Part shown: one piece after another, positions 25,959 to 38,395 of the stretch
Position numbering within the stretch: the stretch's first letter is position 1
How the letters are laid out: each line of letters opens with the position of its first letter
NCBI GenBank assembly: GCA_947247005.1
Contig: OX365955.1
Coordinates: 36,497,822 to 36,561,821, forward strand
Source: Spisula solida
Lineage: Eukaryota; Mollusca; Bivalvia; Venerida; Mactridae
Length of the DNA stretch: 64,000 bases
Direction: 5' to 3'
Translations under genes and position numbers: made by a program
Notes under the pieces: generated by a model
Database searches by the model: none
What the model saw: only the letters and a program-made list of their open reading frames with translations
What the model was told of the DNA's origin: nothing

Positions 25959-27203
25959 ATAAGTCCAGTCAGGGTAAAGGTGCATCTACACGGTAAGTCT
26001 TGGTGTATAAGTCCAGTCAGGGTAAGACTCCAGTGACACAGCTGTCGAATCCACTATAACGATGTAAAACCAATTATAAAGGCTTATGCTGTACAAACCA
26101 CAGGTAACTGTATCATTAATAAACAGTTCCTAAACAAATATTTAAAAAAAATAGTTTTTTCTTAAATTTAGAATTCTTATACAAGGTGTACTTCCATGAA
26201 TTGACCAGGTATCAAAAACAAGAATTGGCTTTCGATATCTTCATAAAGTAACTATATTCGTAAAAACATGACTATAACTACTTTCATGCGAAATCCCATC
26301 GAAATTGGTCAAGTAGTTAAACAGTTATGCCATAAATACGTATCACCCGGTCACTGGGGTGGACTCAATAAAAACAAAAAAACGGAAATATTGAGGAAAT
26401 CACCAACATATGTCGAATTTACCGTTGTGTAGAAACATAATAATGCGGTAAATTAAAGAACGAAAAAGTTGGAACAGATTTACCTGGTTGACACATGTTC
26501 ACTTCAGTGAATGTATACGTGTAAGCCGAAAAACGAATCGTTGGCATATTTAAATGTCAAAATGACTCCATGTTTGTCCGAATGTTCCGAATGATGCGCG
26601 TGATTTCCTTTTTGTAACAACGATTTTCATTGGTTGATTTCATTGGGGTTTCCCAGGACTTTGTTACCAGCGTACAAACGATGTATACTACGCCAAAGAA
26701 AACGACCGTTATAAAATACGTTCGAAATACCCGTCAGACACACTAAAAATCACTACAGCCGTCCCTACAGCGTTTTACGCCCTCGAAAAATAAAATCAAA
26801 GTTTAAACAATGAATTATATCGTACGAAGGTAAATTTAAGCATGTTTTCGAATGCTTTCGATTCACACAGATGTTTTTGATCACCCACAGCTTTAAATAG
26901 ATGATTAATGCCGTAAATGCTTTAAATTATGAAAAAAACAAAATACACCCAGTGACTGTACGACCAATTCTTCGGGAAATACACCTTGTATAAGAATTCT
27001 AAAGTTAACAAAAAATTTTTTTTTTAATTTTTTATAGGTACTGTTTATTAATGATACAGTTACCTGTGGTACAAACAACTATAATTCCAATGCTAAATTA
27101 ACATGCTATATTCGCTCTACCTGTTCAGACAATCATGGTAGTAATATTTTGCGTACACATAAACTGCAACGCCTCTGTCATAACATCCTAACTGGACGTG
27201 TAT
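25959..27203. mobile_element. Fold-back DNA element, family F1 copy 2 (expanded)
   Basis: The left end TATAAGTCCAGTCAGGG and the right end CATCCTAACTGGACG match the F1 copy at 2166-2687. Inward, TTTGCGTACACATAAACTGC and GCTAAATTAACATGCTATA on the right also match that copy, inverted. Arms of about 125 bp (26088-26215 and 26955-27080) share ACAGGTAACTGTATCATTAA and ATTCTTATACAAGGTGTA. The left TIR is partly duplicated (second copy near 26006). Confidence 0.75.
26180..26990. mobile_element. Internal element with its own inverted ends
   Basis: TACAAGGTGTACTTCC at the left is mirrored by GGGAAATACACCTTGTA at the right, followed by GAATTG/CAATTC. The 811-bp core has no long frame. It could be a MITE nested in F1 or simply the F1 core; the continuous outward pairing of the arms leaves this open. 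Confidence 0.55.
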
Positions 27204-28789
27204 GTATTATATGTTCATTGGCAATATTGCCTTGCAATAAACTCTATTCTTCTACTTAGGTTCTTCTATCCACTGTGTATAAACATGGATATTCTAAGGC
27301 ATTATAGTGTTTTCTCCACTGTTCGGTTCAAAAGCAATATAAATTAGGCTGACATGATCATAGGGCGTATGACATGTTGGGCATGTTCACCAACACGTGG
27401 GAGAGATTGACAGTCACATGTTTCGTTAGTTCATTAGTGTTATTTCAGAAGTGACTTGAACTATTTGATCATTGTGTTAAATAAATCAAGCGGTACGCCA
27501 TATACTACTCTATGAAGCTGCTGATTTTAAGTATGCTAGGCAAAATAGAAATGTCTAATTTAAAATATATGCAGTAAAAAGGCGTTAATTTTGCGGCTAC
27601 TACGAAGAACTAAGTAATTGCATATTATTTTTACTTGGGGGATTCACCCAAGTATTGTTACATACAAGTTTAGAAATCACTACGATTTTACCCTTGTAAT
27701 TTCTCCACAACCAATGCATCCGAGCCAAAAACGAGTTCCAGCCAATCTAAACCAAAATCACAACTTTCAATCATTTTTAGAGCAATTGAATTATTTTTTT
27801 ATTTCTTTGTATTGCGAGAAATTTTGGAATGTTTCTTCTGTGAGTTATTGTTTTTGTGCGAGTAAATTCCTACGCGCTGTAAAATGACTAATGTTTTTTG
27901 AGGGTTGATTAAAATGTCACTGTTATAGTACTGGCTAAGCAGACGAAATTTACACTGTTTGGTTTTATAACGTACGTATTACAGTTTAGCTACAAACTCC
28001 CGTTATAATGTTTTTATTTTTCACTATTTACAATATTTTGCATTGATAAAAAGTATTGATCGACGTTTCATCCATTAAATTTACCTCAGATCGTCGGCTA
28101 AATATTTTGCGTCTATCGTTAGAACAGCCCTTTTCCAAGCGCTGTTGTTTACACATTTCGCGCCGAGATTCAAGACCATAGTGTTTTGTCCCCTTTATAA
28201 ATTCGTTCGCGCTATTCGTACCCTATTCGGTTCGTTTGTAGCTAGAGTTATGTAATTTTGACTTAGTGTAATTTTAGTTGTTATTTTGTTCATGTTTTGC
28301 GCCAATTCACCCCTATCAAATTACTTAAATTATTTTTGGTTACTAACGTCAAACATTATTTCTGCAAATGCATGATATTACCATTTACTGTCTTTTTAAT
28401 ACTTTTTCTCAGCTTAACAGTTGAAACTAGTTCATTGAGTTTTTTATGGGCGGATTGCCTTAATGGGTTCGTTAGATGAAATTTGAATGAGTCAGCTGCC
28501 ATCGATATTTGTTAAATATCACAATCTTCACAATTATTAATCCAATACCACTTAAGGTATTTTTAACAGATTACCAATATTTGCGTTATCCCCCAAGTAA
28601 CAGTACTTCAGTACTTTAATTCTTTCTTTGCTGACGAACACATACACTCTTAGTAACAATAATTAAAGCTATGTTAAGTGAAGCTCACAATTGCCAATAA
28701 ACGTATGAATGTTTCCCCATGTGTTTTCTTAATCTGCACAAAACTAGAACAAAACACTTTTGATGACGCCACATAAAGTGACGTCTATT
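27204..28789. other. Intergenic, no gene seen
   Basis: The frames at 27618-27887 and 28297-28479 are AT-rich and have no recognisable domains. No repeat match found. Confidence 0.45.
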
Positions 28790-29048
28790 TTTAATCTTGA
28801 CTTCTCAAACTGAACCAACCCAGCACATAAAACATAAAACACATACACGGCACAATGCCCAACTCAACAAGTGAAAGATCAGCCCAAGTCCAAGCTGGCG
28901 AAAAGTAGAATGAATTGGTTTCAGCAATCAAAAAGCTGAACCATAAGCATGCAAGAGCCATTGTTTTACCAGAGTAATATGGTACCATCCCGGCCGAAGT
29001 AATGTACATTTCACATTGATTCTCCAAGTTGTAAACTCCGAAATACAT
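28790..29048. repeat. Interspersed repeat, family R2 copy 1
   Basis: Shares ordered blocks with 44905-45115: AAACATAAAACACATA, CACAATGCCCAACT, CAAGCTG.CGAAAAGTA. Same orientation in both copies. Family unknown. Confidence 0.75.
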
Positions 29049-29152
29049 TGGTTTACATTGCCATAACTCTGCCAGATTGTTGCATGATGTTATGATGATA
29101 TCACATAAATGTTTGAAGTTGTTTGGATGTTGAAGCTTGAAATAGACAATGT
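29049..29152. other. Spacer
   Basis: Nothing recognised. Confidence 0.3.
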
Positions 29153-29307
29153 ATGGTCTATGTGAGTGGCACTTTCATTTCATGTCTATCACTTGATGCA
29201 TGCGATGCGCGTGGTCTATGTGAGTGGCACTTTCATTTCATATCTATGGCCTAGATGAGTGACACTTTCATTTCATGTCTATGACTTGGTGTATGCAATG
29301 CGCGTGA
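29153..29307. repeat. Tandem repeat, ~2.5 imperfect copies
   Basis: The block GTGAGTGGCACTTTCATTTC with TGTCTATCACTTGATGCATG downstream occurs three times, the middle copy shortened. Confidence 0.8.
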
Positions 29308-29432
29308 ATATTAAATTTTGCACTGATCTTGGAAAATCAAAAAGAGAAATATAATGATAGTATGTTAAATGAAAACACCTCGTACATTTTGCGTTATGTG
29401 AAAACGTCGACGTGTGTATTTCTGTCCATGCA

Positions 29433-29612
29433 TTCCGCTAGCTTAGAATTAGAAGGTTGTAAGTACAAAATCAATATTTTGAGAAAGCAACAAAAAACTG
29501 TCTGAAAACTATTTTTCAATTATGGAAAAAAACAATCTTTTTAAACGTCAGTTTGATCAACATTTCAAATATGCATGAGTTTTATAAGTCTAATCATAAG
29601 CCAGCGATTTGT
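29433..29612. mobile_element. MITE, family M1 copy C
   Basis: The left end CCGCTAGCTTAGAATTAG and the right end CATAAGCCAGCGATTTG match M1 ends. The interior shares GTAAGTACAAAATCAATATT. About 60 bp are missing compared with copy A. Confidence 0.75.
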
Positions 29613-29996
29613 TGCTTTCGAGACCAAGCTGCTCTTCAAGGAATACATGTGTCACTTAAACACAAGAACTATGCTTACTAATTTTCTGCTTTCGAATTTT
29701 GTGGCAGCTAATATGGAGAAAACGTACAGTTGGTTAAATGGTATTATGTGTAAAAAAATGACTTTGACTCAGCCACGTTTTCGCTGTTCCTAAAAAGTAC
29801 CGGAATGAAATTGTGGCATTACCGTCGGCAAAGAAATAAATTTTCAAATGCTTTCAATGTACATATGTGTTTTTGGTCACCTACAGACTTTTAAAGATAA
29901 CTATTGCTGTAAATGCTGTAAATTATATATAATATATTATGATACGTGTATTATACACGTGCAGAATACGAGTCATGTAATAATGTTCGATATTTT
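29613..29996. other. Intergenic, no gene seen
   Basis: Nothing recognised. Confidence 0.35.
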
Positions 29997-30220
29997 AAGC
30001 CTAGGTCACACAGAACATTTATTGCCTCGGCAATGTATTCCCGATTGAAATTATGAGCATTCAGGACATCGGGAACAGGTTCCTCGTGGTCTAGGGGAAG
30101 CTTCGGGGAAGTCATGAGGCAGTTTATGATATCGGAAGGAATTCTGATGAATCGGGTGGTATCGGAAGAAATCGGGAGAACATCGCAAATGTGGAATTCC
30201 TCAGTGGGACCTAGGCTTTA
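29997..30220. mobile_element. MITE with CCTAGGTC ends
   Basis: The inverted ends are AAGCCTAGGTCACAC and GTGGGACCTAGGCTTT. The GC-richer interior has repeated ATCGGGA/TCGGAAG words and imperfect internal symmetry. No frame. Confidence 0.7.
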
Positions 30221-30946
30221 GAAGTCAGAAACGTAGGATCGACGTCAGGACATTCCCATATGTAATTAGCGTATTCTTAAAAAAGAACACGCGATCAATG
30301 CAAATGTAGCTACATAATTATTTGTTTATAAAATCGAAATTTAATAAGTGACACATTTATATAAAAGTCAGTACGAACTTTTATCTAAATGTAAAATTAT
30401 ATATTGAAATTTGGTTATATCGCAGATCTCTTTAATTAGAATCAACTAGTATCAAGTAATTCATGATTAGACCAACATTACAGAATTAGGTAACGAAATA
30501 GATAGGCGTGATATGCAGCACTCAATATATTATGCTCAGCGAATATTCAAATATAAATATTCATCAAAATAAAAAAATACGTATTTCGTATTGAATGCTA
30601 TTTAAATTTGTTGTAATTTAGGGCCTATTGGTTTTGCTAAATGTACCTTTAGCACTAGACCAATGCTAACTTAAAGTGCCACCTACTACAGTGAAATGAG
30701 AACTAGAATCTATATTTTATGCAACAAATTCAATTGATTTTCACGTAATTTTCAAATATTCGACAATAAAAAAGTTTAACTAAGTTATTATTATCATGAT
30801 GTTGTAAGTAAAACTATATATACTTGTACGTAATATTTTATTTATATAATACACATGCTCAAAACATTGACCTACACATCATTTACTGAAAATAAAAAAT
30901 CTTGAATTTCAAATTATATAGCAGTAGAAAACTGAAATAGTTTTAT
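30221..30946. other. Intergenic, no gene seen
   Basis: Very AT-rich; nothing recognised. Confidence 0.45.
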
Positions 30947-31093
30947 TATAGAAATCGTTGCTTATAACACTTCTACGTCATGATATAGAAATCGTTGCTT
31001 ATAACACTTCTACGTCATGATATAGAAATCGTTGCTTATAACACTTCTACGTCATGATATAGAAATCGTTGCTTTAACACTTCTACGTCATGA
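30947..31093. repeat. 37-bp tandem repeat, four copies
   Basis: Three identical copies of a 37-bp unit (TATAGAAATCGTTGCTTATA then ACACTTCTACGTCATGA) and a fourth lacking two bases. Near identity points to a recent expansion. Confidence 0.95.
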
Positions 31094-31164
31094 TTACTTC
31101 TTTTAATACATTTAACTAATTTACAAATTGTTGCTACATTATATAAAATATTCACCATTCCTTC

Positions 31165-31495
31165 TTGGGAGGACAAGTGATACAGTTGTAAGAGCTACTG
31201 ACTGCTGATTCCAAAGTTGTGGGTTCGATCCCTCCTCCAACCGGTTTTAAAACAGAAATGCTTTTCAGTGTTTCCCACTTAACATAGCTAAACTTACTAA
31301 CAGTCTTTCGGACAATACGTCAAGCGGGGTCCCGTGTATGATGCTTTACATCAGGCACGTAAGAGATCCTGGGATGCTTCTGGAACTGGGGCATCTTCTG
31401 TATCATGCACTATCCCCCAAAAACTAAAGTGACTAACCTCTTCTGGGGGCCTCGCCCATGTGGATTTCCGGTGGCGAGGATAAATAAAAACATAC
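31165..31495 (+). mobile_element. tRNA-headed SINE, family S3 copy 1
   Basis: The head has TACAGTTGTAAGAGC as an A-box region and GGGTTCGATCCC as a B box, then GCTTTTCAGTGTTTCCCAC (shared with S2). The body contains CTTCTGGAACTGGG and ends GGCGAGGATAAATAAAA. The same 3' tail occurs alone at 41118-41205. Confidence 0.85.
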
Positions 31496-33994
31496 GAATC
31501 GAGAAAAAATCAATAAAAAAAAATAGTAATAAATAAAACTCCGACAGCTTATTTAAGGGTATAATATCCTACATTATATATACCCATACTTTTGTTAGTA
31601 TTTCATGGAAACCAGTTTGAGATGAATTAAACAATTTTGAAAATAATTCACGGGAAAAAAAGTAATAAACGACTTTAATCTGCATTTGTATCAAACTGTT
31701 TTATCCATACTATTTGGGGTTTTTGTTATGTGTATATGTACTATAAAAACAAATTGAAATACACTATAAAAAGAGAATTTAATTAACATGTACCTCATCT
31801 ACATAAAATAAATCAACAAAATCTCACCTGTCTTGATCCACGTCTAGCTCTGTAGATAAGCCTGTATTCCCCTGCCTTGGTACATTCATTCCACGTGAAA
31901 ATGTTAATACTGTATTTATGAGAAATAAACAGTAAATTGAAAGAATCGTAAAATGAGCTGAAGTATACATTTTCATTGTCCTTTGTTACTTGATGTAAAG
32001 CTTAGTAAGTTGTTAATTTCGTTGATCGGACGTCCTGATTGTCCGGTTGTTTTAGTTTACTACAAAACAGACGATAGTTTTATCTTTGTCAAAAACTACT
32101 TAAAAAGTGAAAATTCAAATTCCAATTAATTAGTAAAATATAGCGTTACAAAGTTCCCCTCAATCCAGGGCTGGCGTTAAAACCAATGACAGTTATTTCC
32201 TTTAATCAATAAACTAATAAAAAACAGAATGATGCGCGAATGCTGCTCGATTGTGTATGGCAGTACAATAGGAATACTGCTAGCTTTATAGTCCTATCAT
32301 CCCCATGTAAGTATTAATGACATAGGTCTTGCTTCTGATGCTAAAGGTTAAATATGGAGTGACGTCATTTTGATGTTAATACAATGAGACGCTGGGGAAA
32401 GCGTGTGCGCTACTGTTTCAATCATCATAGAAAACTGTATCCGTGTATTTGCACTTACTGTAGACAAGTATCGCACCACGTGACTAACATGATAAAATGA
32501 TAATTTAGCGTGAATTGGCCGGGATAATGAGACTATTAAATGAAATATTTCACGAATTTCTGACAATTTGTTGATAATTCTGTGAGAGATTATAAAGTTT
32601 TTTGTGTTTTACAATGTAAGTCATATCAATTGATTCTTCTATTTGGATATTTATTTATTCATTTGTGAAGTCCGGTAAAGTGTTTCTCCTACCAATGACC
32701 GTTACCCCTAATCTAATCTCCCTGTTTAATTTAACCTACCCGACGCGCTCCGTATAAGGTGAATTGTAGCTTGAACGGCGTATGGGGAATAACTTGAAGC
32801 ATCGCACCTTTTTTATGATTCGAAGATGAATTAGGAACTCGGTGAAATTGTTTGCAAGTTGCCGACGAGCTCGTAAAGATCAGCTAGCAGAACACGGATA
32901 CATCTGGACGTCCCTATAGATTTTACAAACTGCGAACCTTACCGATTCTAGCACGATTATTACAAGCACGTCGCACAGACTCACCACGAGCGTATGAGCA
33001 ACGTACGAACACAGTATGTATTGTTTTGCATGACCTGTCTGCGATATCGTACGAATTCTTGATCTGAAGATCGTAGGCGGTCGTACGATCTGTAACCATT
33101 AGAGCTAAGATTGTGTAGACCGTAAGAATTCTAAAATTGATAGACTCGAGTTATAAAATCGTACGGACATCGTTCGATGTTTGTCACAAAGACAAAAGAT
33201 GTCTATTTATGAGATCATTGCCTCTCTTGAAAGCGACACATTGTCAGTTCAATTGGAAACGCTGTATACATGTCAATGTTCCACGCTCGCAGCGTTGTTA
33301 AGGCAAAACCTTATACTGGTTCAAATATATTGTAGAAGCACAATCTAAAGAAAAGTCATTCAAAATGTCGCATAACACATGTTATCCTCTGGGCAAACTA
33401 AAACCACTTTATTGCTCATGAATAATTATTACATAGGTATATTAATGCTGCTTATGACAGTATAGAAGTAGGTGGTCGTCCAACAACTGCAACACGAAAA
33501 ATCGACACACAGCGCTGACGTAGAAATATTTAAGCATGTACCATTTTATTGCCATCTGTAACCAACACAAGCATGCTCAATGTTGACCATTTATTGGCAA
33601 CACGTGAATGGTCACTATGCGCTTCAGCTACCTCCTTAACATGTAAAATTGAACCCAATTGGCGTTGGGGCAATTTAAAAGGTAGGTATTGAAAACAAGT
33701 TCCTTTATTGTTTACTGAATAATCATTGTAAATCGAATATCCTTTTTACATATATGTTTCACGTACGAAATAGGAACAAGATATTGAAGATGACCTACAT
33801 AAAATAACTTATTACAGACGGTTTGCAAGTCGTTTGCGCTTTTTGTTCTAGATGTGTCCATCATGTACGAGTGTACTTTACTTACAAAGCAGTGAATATT
33901 GTGATTTTTAACAGTATATCTTGTATTTCACTTGTACGAGAGGTGTTCCCCCATGCTATACTCGAAATGTTTCTTTTCAACAATTCTTTAGGGA
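31496..33994. other. Intergenic, no gene seen
   Basis: About 2.5 kb. The stretch 32740-33200 is less AT-rich and full of TCGTACG-type words, which may be a decayed repeat. No supported gene. Confidence 0.45.
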
Positions 33995-34810
33995 CATTTT
34001 GGGGCTTTTTTGAGACCGAATAATCCGGTTGATGGTGTTTGCGTTTCTCGTCTGTAATCACCGATGCAATATCCACCAAGTTACCGAACGGTGGGTTTGT
34101 GGTCGGGATTTGAAGCTGCGTCTTGACCAAACCACCATGTTCAGTGCATTGTCTTCAGGAAAGAGGTGTGGTTAACATTGTCCCCAAATATTTATTTGAA
34201 CCTTATAAACATAGTTCTATATGGATTCATTTTTAACTCTTTCGAAATTATGAGTTCCATTTTAAATACCAGTGTAACAAAAAGCAGCACTTACCATGCA
34301 ATCGACCGTGAACATAATTTTATGATGCTTAACGAATGTCAACTTATGGGTAGCCTCGTAAACATTTCTCATATAGCAGTCTTTTCTTTTACAGTCAAGT
34401 TCTCAATGATAAAACATTGTCTCATCAGAGGTGACAGTAATACAATTACCATTCCGTTGTAGCATATAGAGCATTAAAGACTTTTGTTTCCCCTTTAATG
34501 TTGTTTTATGGTATTGAGCAGGAGAACACCGAGTTCGGCATGTATAATTTTATTAATGAATTGATTGACTGTTCTGATGGATAAACCTACATTTATGGAA
34601 GGCGCCATCACCTTTTGGCGATTTTTTAAAAATATTTTGCGTTTCAATAATAAAAGCAATAGAACGCAAAATACACTTCTTATGACGAAAATTACGTGTT
34701 GCTTTCACAGAAATGTAATATCCATGCTCAACCAACACATCATGCGTGCTTCCATGGGAATGATTTGCCTTCAAAAAGCCAAAAACCTCATGCTCGAGTA
34801 TTGCTGTTGG
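33995..34810 (-). mobile_element. Unclassified transposon-like repeat, family R1 copy 1
   Basis: Matches 52935-54105 in inverted orientation over its whole length: CATTTCTCATATAGCAGTC against GACTGCTACATGAGAAATG, CATCAGAGGTGACAG against CTGTCACCTCTGATG, and TTTATGGAAGGCGCCATCAC against TGATGACGCCTTCCATAA. On the minus strand, a stretch with SIRTVNQFINKIIHAEL in one frame could be a helix-turn-helix remnant. I do not recognise the transposase family. Confidence 0.6.
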
Positions 34811-35109
34811 GTCTAACTTTCAGACAAACCAAACAACGAGTGTATATGTTACCTGACACGTAACATATAACGATACAAAAGAGATATTTCATTTATATCG
34901 TGTTTGCATGAAACTATTGAATGTTCAATATGTTCAAATATAAGTAGGGCACCTGTCAGACCAATATACTACTACAAACAGAGAACAATAAATACAGCAA
35001 TAAAATCGAAATATTGATAGCCAAATATGTAGACATGTATAATTGGCTCACTCTTTTCCAATTCTGCTTTCCACATGAGGCTCATGTGAAGTTCATTGCA
35101 CATGAGGCT

Positions 35110-35400
35110 TATGTGAAGTTCAATCCAAAACGCCTTGAAGATCTAAACTTCGTCGATGACATTGACCTGCTGCCACACACATTTTACGACATATTTCAAA
35201 CTGTAACAAAACGCGCTTGACTGGAAGTGAAAAAGGCAAAGAGCCTACGATTAAATACAGACCAGGACACACCCATTACATTAGAAGGTTAATCAGTTAA
35301 AGATGTATCTCACTTCACTTACCTATGCAGAATATAGAGTAAAAATATGCAGTGTAGTCAGCAAGACAGGAGGCTTAGAAAAGGACAAACCAGGCCCAGT
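35110..35400 (+). pseudogene. LINE reverse-transcriptase fragment
   Basis: A decayed palm segment of a non-LTR reverse transcriptase. The frame ending at 35220 has LEDLNFVDDIDLL, where FVDD corresponds to the catalytic YxDD box of the family. After a stop and a frame change, the sequence continues with a recognisable downstream block (SHFTYL, then VVSKTGGLEKD). That order is what RTE-like and related LINEs show after the YxDD box. It is about 100 codons long with no 5' or 3' LINE part nearby. The fragment at 38150-38395, on the other strand, comes from the C-terminus of the same general kind of element. Confidence 0.7.
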
Positions 35401-36030
35401 TCTCACAAAGAGTTATATTTCAGGATCAGACTCGAGCTCAAGCTAACTTCTGTTTTTGCTATTTGTGGAAAGTATTTGTCAAGTTATGCATTTCTATTTT
35501 CATAGCAAGTCTAGAATACCTAAACATCTTCTAGATAACAGGTTGAAAACCTTCAAAACATTCATTTTCTTATAAAAGGGATATATTGTATTGGAGACTG
35601 AGACTGATCTCAAAACCTAAACCAATATTCAATATATTAAGCACAACAATTCCATAATTACGCATACAACTTATTCATTTCTCTTTGCGATTTAAGGAAA
35701 TATTCTCTGTGTAAAAGAAATTATCTTTCTTTTAATAATAAAACAATTTTGAGCTTGAATTTTATTATGAAAACTAATTCTTTGAGAGAACGGGGCAAGG
35801 AAAAGAAAGGTGAGACACGCATCCGCCACAGTCTGAGGTAAATTTGGAACAGCAGAAACATCAACAGCGCAGACTGTTCGAAACAAATGTAAAGTAAACA
35901 ATGTCGCTGTGTGGTTAGTTAACATTTCATACAATTATGATCATTAAATATCTGTAATTTTTTCACCTTTGTGTCAATACAGATTATATCAATTCCTATA
36001 TCTAAATATGGTTTACATATGCGTATGTTT
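35401..36030. other. Intergenic, no gene seen
   Basis: Nothing recognised. Confidence 0.4.
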
Positions 36031-36205
36031 ATGCATTTGAGAGAGGTCCCGGGTCCAATCCCCGTCTGGACCACTGCTAAATTTATCTGACTAAAAATAA
36101 CCCACATGCTCCACTCGACCAAGGTGTGAATTGGTACCTGTGAGGGCTGTGTCTGTATATGTTCGATATTCCTTGACGCCGCACCAGGAGTGAGGTAGCT
36201 CAATG
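36031..36205 (+). mobile_element. SINE-like fragment
   Basis: A B-box-like CGGGTCCAATCCCC is followed by a body containing CACTCGACCAAGGTGTGAAT and CGATATTCCTTGACGCCGCA. The A-box side is not clear, so this is a 5'-damaged copy. Confidence 0.5.
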
Positions 36206-37198
36206 ACCAGGGGTAGTTAAAATGTCAATGGGTGGCTGAACGGCTGAACGGCTGAAAGCAGCCCTCGAAAATTGGTAACTTTTTTTATTTGTTTATGATA
36301 TAGTGTGCGCGTATGTCCATTTAGGAATGCAGGAGTAGTAAAAGCATATTATAGCCTATTTTTCATCAAACGCATCAAATATTTCGCTATTCAATTATTA
36401 AAGTACAAGTTGCTTTGATGCAATAACATTATACAATGTATAATGCTACAGTTAATGCGTATATTATTGTTTCTAAACATTTGGCGCCAATAACGTTCCA
36501 ATTTGTGAATAATTTACTCTGCGATAGATAGTATCATGCTGATATATAAACTAATCTATTTGATAAAATATCATGATTCTAATACTAATGACACAGACGG
36601 CAACATTCTCCTAGTAGGACAAAATATAAGAGACATAAAAGAATGATGCACCGTGTTGTTGCAACCTGTAGAATATCACCAACAGACTGTATCATTATTG
36701 TTGTTCATTTCTTTGTTGAGCTGAATCACGAAATCTAATTCCCGCAATTAGTCGACATTCCATATACAGAGCTTTGATGCGTTCAGCAAACTGTACATAT
36801 ATATACATGTATAGCCGCATGATGGTTGTTAGACTGTTACACTCGACGCTGATGGCAACCACGGCACATTGGTCTATATATCCATGATTACACTCCTTTT
36901 ACATTAATTATACTATGTACATGTATATTATTTCATAGTTTACTCCTACGCAGTATGTTAACTACAAGTGAAGTCCTAAGACAATACTTTATCAATAATC
37001 TCACGCGATATGTTTGGCCAAAGGTTATCATACTTCATTAATGGTTCTTCACTCCTAAGTCATTACTGGTACTTTATCAACATGTTCACGCTAAAAACAG
37101 GTTGGGTCGTGAGTTCGTTACTTATTACATTATGAATAGGTTCAGAGTGCAGTCACCGTACAACTAGAATGATGAGTAAGTCATAAATAACCTGTTTA
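36206..37198. other. Intergenic, no gene seen
   Basis: A triplicated GGCTGAACG word at 36230; otherwise nothing recognised. Confidence 0.4.
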
Positions 37199-37623
37199 TA
37201 TACCGGTAGTGCCTTTATCATGCGAACATACAATGTACGTTCAAAGGCACTTTACATTGTAGTGTTGCAGCCACAAGAGCGCAGGTGCATCCTCTAAAGT
37301 GCAGATACAGCATGATCTGACCAGAGAGACAGACTGAGAGAAAGCCCCTGAAGGGACAGAGAGATATTAGATACAGGCTTGTCCTGCGCTGCAGAAGTGC
37401 GCCAAGCTCTTATTTCGAATATGTAGCCTGGTTCTTTAATGTGTTCTGTGTATAGCACCGATACACAACTTCCTTGCACCTTTACCCAGATACTTTGCAG
37501 TACATACGGTCAGGTACAGCGGGAAATATTATAAATATTTCCGACTCGTCCATGCCGGAGATTGAACCCACGACCTCTGGATTGACAGTCACGGTGTGTT
37601 ACCACTGAGCGAACTATCGCCGC
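37199..37623 (-). mobile_element. tRNA-headed SINE, family S1 copy 2
   Basis: The minus-strand head GCGGCGATAGTTCGCTCAGT and B box GGGTTCAATCTCC are followed by the same body as 2900-3290: AAGAACCAGGCTAC, GAAATAAGAGCTTGGCGCAC and CAGATCATGCTGTATCTGCA. It carries an extra ~40 bp after the head, relative to copy 1. The 5' part is AT-rich because it reads TATATACCGG-type flank. Confidence 0.85.
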
Positions 37624-38149
37624 TGCATGATGTAGAACGTTGCTGATATGCTGCATTGCCTGGTATCCGGGTGCCATTGTGAAGACTGGCGCCCTATACA
37701 TAATCCAGAACTTAAGAATCGCTTTAACTGGGCAATATTTGTCCTAATACACAGTCGAATTCTTATCTCTCGTAAATATAATGCAGAGCATTCCTTAGAT
37801 AAAATAATTGAGTTTCATCACGGATGTTTCCCAAACAAGTGCATAAATGATACATTAAATGACAAATCAAGCAATAATCCGACCTTTATTTAATATTATT
37901 AACATATTAAGTAGTATGTATAGACACTCGGTATCCATAGTCTACAATGGCGGAAAATTGATAGGTCTTATAAGTAATATAAAACGCAGATCAATTCACA
38001 TAAGTCTACAATGTGCAATATAATTATGTTTGTTTGTCAATTTTGCTGCATAATCAATCAGTCGATTGACATTGACTGTTTGAAAGGACACATGACTATC
38101 ATTTTTGTCTCTTCTTTGAAGTCTTACTTATTGTTCCAAACAACCTACC
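37624..38149. other. Intergenic, no gene seen
   Basis: Nothing recognised. Confidence 0.4.
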
Positions 38150-38395
38150 GATTTACCTAGTTTTGTCCAGAAGCACACGGAACAAGGACTAGAGCTTTCC
38201 ACTCTTCTCTATCTTGTGCTGTCCTCTCCAGCTCTCCAAGAGCATACCCATGCCATTCATTGCCATTTAATTCTGCTGCACATCTCTATGTTGTTATGTG
38301 TGCCCTCGCCTTCTTCTTCCTTCAGAAAGCTATTCTTGTTAGGTCGTCTTGGGGTTTTCTTAAAACATGGCCAATCCATCGCCAATGGTTTTTTC
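38150..38395 (-). pseudogene. LINE ORF2 C-terminal fragment (RTE-like)
   Basis: On the minus strand, a WRWIGHVLRK-type motif near 38390 (the conserved post-RT motif of RTE-like LINEs) is followed, in a shifted frame, by ELERTAQDREEWKALV near 38160-38215 and a stop. These two motifs in this order and spacing mark the extreme C-terminus of such polyproteins. At least one frameshift separates them. The 3' end is preserved while the catalytic core is absent, the usual outcome of 5'-truncated insertion. Confidence 0.75.
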
